This document shows positions 31,163-33,137 of a DNA stretch of 33,137 nucleotides, in pieces. The notes below the pieces were generated by a model. It was not told where the DNA came from. It worked only from the letters and a program-made list of their open reading frames with translations, and did no database searches. The DNA lies in the NCBI RefSeq assembly GCF_000264905.1, contig NW_006763137.1, positions 584,833 through 617,969 on the forward strand, given 5' to 3'. The DNA comes from Stereum hirsutum FP-91666 SS1. Taxonomy: Eukaryota > Basidiomycota > Agaricomycetes > Russulales > Stereaceae. Numbering within the stretch: position 1 is the stretch's first letter; the number at the start of each line of letters is the position of its first letter. The position numbers and the translations under genes were made by a program.

Positions 31163-31300
31163 GGTTTGTTCGCGTCGACACTACTTACTCGGCAGAGAAG
31201 GGAAGATATTGGTAAGACAGGACTGGGTCGAGTAAGGGGCGTGAGTATGTTCGTTCATGCGCGCCACTCAGGAGCTCTCGGTCCACAGCTCATCATGTAT

Positions 31301-32491
31301 AGGCAGGTATAGGCACAGGCATGCTTCCTGCGCCGGAACGGCTCGGTACAGTGTATGTATGTATGTATCGGCGGAGATAACGCGGAGATTTATAGAGCTC
31401 GAGGCAGAGCGCTAGCGCTCGAGGGTGTAGCCTATAGCTTGCTTTTAATGCGAGTGAGTTAATTGTGCGCTGGCGTCGAGTGTCCATGTTCGCGTCGTAT
31501 GCCTGGCAGGCTGAGAAAGTCGACTCCAGAAACCGAGGACGAGGAACGAGACGGAGACGGAGAGACGGAGACGAGGATTTCCGCGATCGAGGGTCCACCT
31601 ACTGTATAGCCTGAGTTATATCCAGACTATTGTAACAAGCCGGGAAGTGACAGTCTAAGGTGAAGGGCCATCATCATGATGTATCAGAGCTGGTCGATGA
31701 GCTCGAGGCAGCATGGACGAGCGAGATGAGCTACTTATAAGTAGTCGCGGTTCGCGGTACTAGTAGTCGTGTAACTGAGAATGTTAGGATTCAAGTTGAT
31801 AAGCTCATTACTCAAGACCCGAGACTGAGAGGTCGAACTGGCAAGAATTATTAACGGACGAGACGAGAGCATTGGAACAGGACAAGGGCAAGCCATACAT
31901 AGAATCGAGTGCGTCCAAAGCAGAACAGTGACCCCGACATTAATATTGTTGACACAGTAAGTCCCAACTCGAACTCGCACATATCTTGCATCCTGAGGCC
32001 TGATGTGTGTCTTACATATGTTCGAGTCGGACGTAACACCGCTTGATCCGGGTCAGCTGACAAGCAGAAAGAGGATTAGATGGAGACGCTTTGAATCATC
32101 GATGACTGTTGATTGAGTTGCCGGACCCTTGCTTGGGTGACTGGGCGCGATGGGGAAGATTAGGTAGCCGGGGCAAGTACGCAGAAGAGGATATTAGCAT
32201 GTGGGGAGAAGAGGAGATTGGAAGGTGGGGAGAAGAAGAGAGTAATGAGGAGTGGTGGGAGGAGCGGCTTTGGATGGGTTGTTGGAGGCGAGATGACGTC
32301 GGTTCGGGGCCAACATTGCACGATAAAGACAGGAGAAAACCTTTCCTCGAGGACGATCCAAGTTGGCCTCGAGGAGTCGACGTTGAGGGCCACATCGACG
32401 GACACGCGTCAAAGGCGAGGTGGCGAGCGAGGTCGAGGACGTCGAGGCGCATTCGAGGCACGGCGCTAATTGGACGGCGCATCAAGCGCGC
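31301..32491. other. Intergenic region, no gene recognised
   Basis: A short GTAT microsatellite occurs near 31350-31368. The frames at 32096-32503 (minus) and 32109-32630 (plus) overlap each other and arise from A/G-rich sequence; neither has a recognisable motif. The plus frame also runs into the MITE at 32492. Confidence 0.5.
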
Positions 32492-32790
32492 CAGTGTTGT
32501 CACTCGACCTTTGACCAGTGGTCGGGGTCAGGTCAGCCGAGCGACCCGACCCGGCGGGGTCAGACCAGGTCAGACCCAGTCAAGTCTGCGGCGCCACTTG
32601 GTGATGTGGCCCCGAAATATACCAAAATAAGGCATTTTCCAGAATGTGCCAGCATTTGGTCCAGAGCCGACGCTGCCGACCACCATAAAAGGTAGGCTGC
32701 AGGGGGTCAAGAAAACCTTGACCTGACCCGGCTCGGCCTCTCGACCCGTCAGCCTGACCCCGGGTCTGGCACGGTCAAGTGCCAACACTG
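32492..32790. mobile_element. 299-bp hAT-like MITE
   Basis: The ends are inverted repeats, CAGTGTTGTCACTCGACC on the left and CAGTGTTGGCACTTGACC read inward from the right. They are flanked by AAGCGCGC (32484-32491) and AAGCGCAC (32791-32798), an 8-bp duplication with one difference. An 8-bp duplication and CAGTG ends are typical of hAT elements. The inner sequence is rich in GGTCAGG-type repeats on both arms and has no coding capacity. Confidence 0.82.
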
Positions 32791-32798
32791 AAGCGCAC

Positions 32799-33137
32799 AA
32801 GGAGAACAAAGATTAGACGGACACAAAATCGACCCCGCAACACCCGGGCCGGCTCCCGTTCTTCCTTTTTCGGGGTCTCGACGCGCCACAACGCCACCCC
32901 ACCGTGACACACCGCACATCTTTTTTTTTTTTTTTTTTTGAGTCAACATATTTATACCGCGCCGGCGAAGCCAGGGGCGCCTTGCGTATCTACAAGTAAG
33001 CAACTAGGGACGAGACCTGTACCGTACCGTACTGTACTCGAAAATGGAGCTGATACCCAAGTTCTCGTGCACTAAGTAAAAGACCGTGAAACGAAACTAG
33101 GGAAGTAGGATGACAGACCCGTATCCAGGCCGAGTTG
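32799..33137. other. Right edge, no gene recognised
   Basis: The segment holds a run of about eighteen T (32922-32939) and a short ACCGTACCGTACTGTACT stretch near 33020. No gene is visible before the window ends. Confidence 0.5.

Larger units (their letters stand above)
30240..31300 (+). repeat. Tandem array B: three tRNA-like units plus a truncated fourth
   Basis: Units begin at 30375, 30712 and 31023, spaced 337 and 311 bp. Each has an upstream block (GCGTGAGTATGTTCGT, GCGCCACTCAAGAGCT, CACAAAGGARCAA), a tRNA-like core, then in units 1 and 2 CAGAATCCGCATAGGCAACC, a T-run in all three, and a block (GTTCGCATCGACACT in units 1 and 2, CGGCAGAGAA) in each. After unit 3 the upstream block starts again at about 31220-31280 but no core follows. 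Confidence 0.9.

Noticed and set aside
32096..32630. Overlapping 135- and 173-codon frames on opposite strands
   Set aside because: They lie in A/G-rich sequence, have no recognisable motif, and the plus frame runs into a hAT-like MITE.

Overview
The window reads as nuclear DNA of a basidiomycete fungus, most likely an Agaricomycete. Genes carry several short GT-AG introns of about 55 to 115 nt, intergenic regions are compact, TATA boxes precede pyrimidine-rich leaders, and the gene families present (MYND finger, paired BTB/POZ proteins, pirin, Tpt1, a TMEM170-like membrane protein) are typical of mushroom-forming fungi. All gene models were spliced by hand from reading frames and splice signals, without homology searches.

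Left third (1-8135). A 5'-partial MYND zinc-finger gene has a 362-bp TA-flanked MITE inside an exon. A complete five-exon tRNA 2'-phosphotransferase (TPT1) gene follows. After about 1 kb holding a possible decayed mitochondrial-protein gene comes a 14-exon gene of unknown family (about 973 aa).

Middle (8136-18862). About 2.5 kb without a convincing gene holds two orphan TATA/CT-rich promoter-like blocks. It separates the first unknown gene from a larger paralogue (about 1612 aa, 14 exons). The two share an N-terminal LPTVPLxDAP motif, a nearby membrane segment and a long Ser/Thr/Pro/acidic region. All 26 of their introns fall in phase 0 in these models. The larger gene contains a tandem exon-plus-intron duplication of about 500 bp and ends in three Cys/His knuckles. 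A pirin-like gene lacking two of the four usual metal ligands follows.

Right half (18863-33137). Two minus-strand BTB/POZ paralogues lie about 1.7 kb apart. An intronless tRNA-Ala(CGC) on the minus strand is followed, 18 bp upstream of its 5' end, by an 874-bp foldback element with 362-bp arms, which also abuts the promoter of a TMEM170-like gene. Beyond this is the most unusual part of the window: eight plus-strand tRNA-Ala-derived units in two tandem arrays (five at 26.9-28.4 kb, three at 30.4-31.1 kb) with a period of about 310-360 bp. One is a good intron-containing tRNA-Ala(CGC). Most others keep acceptor, D and T arms and Pol III boxes, but have lost the G3:U70 alanine identity pair and the anticodon loop, and carry variable inserts. 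A 299-bp hAT-like MITE lies near the right edge.

The protein genes do not form an obvious pathway or cluster. The coherent themes are local duplication (unknown-family pair, BTB pair, tRNA-like arrays) and insertion of small DNA transposons.
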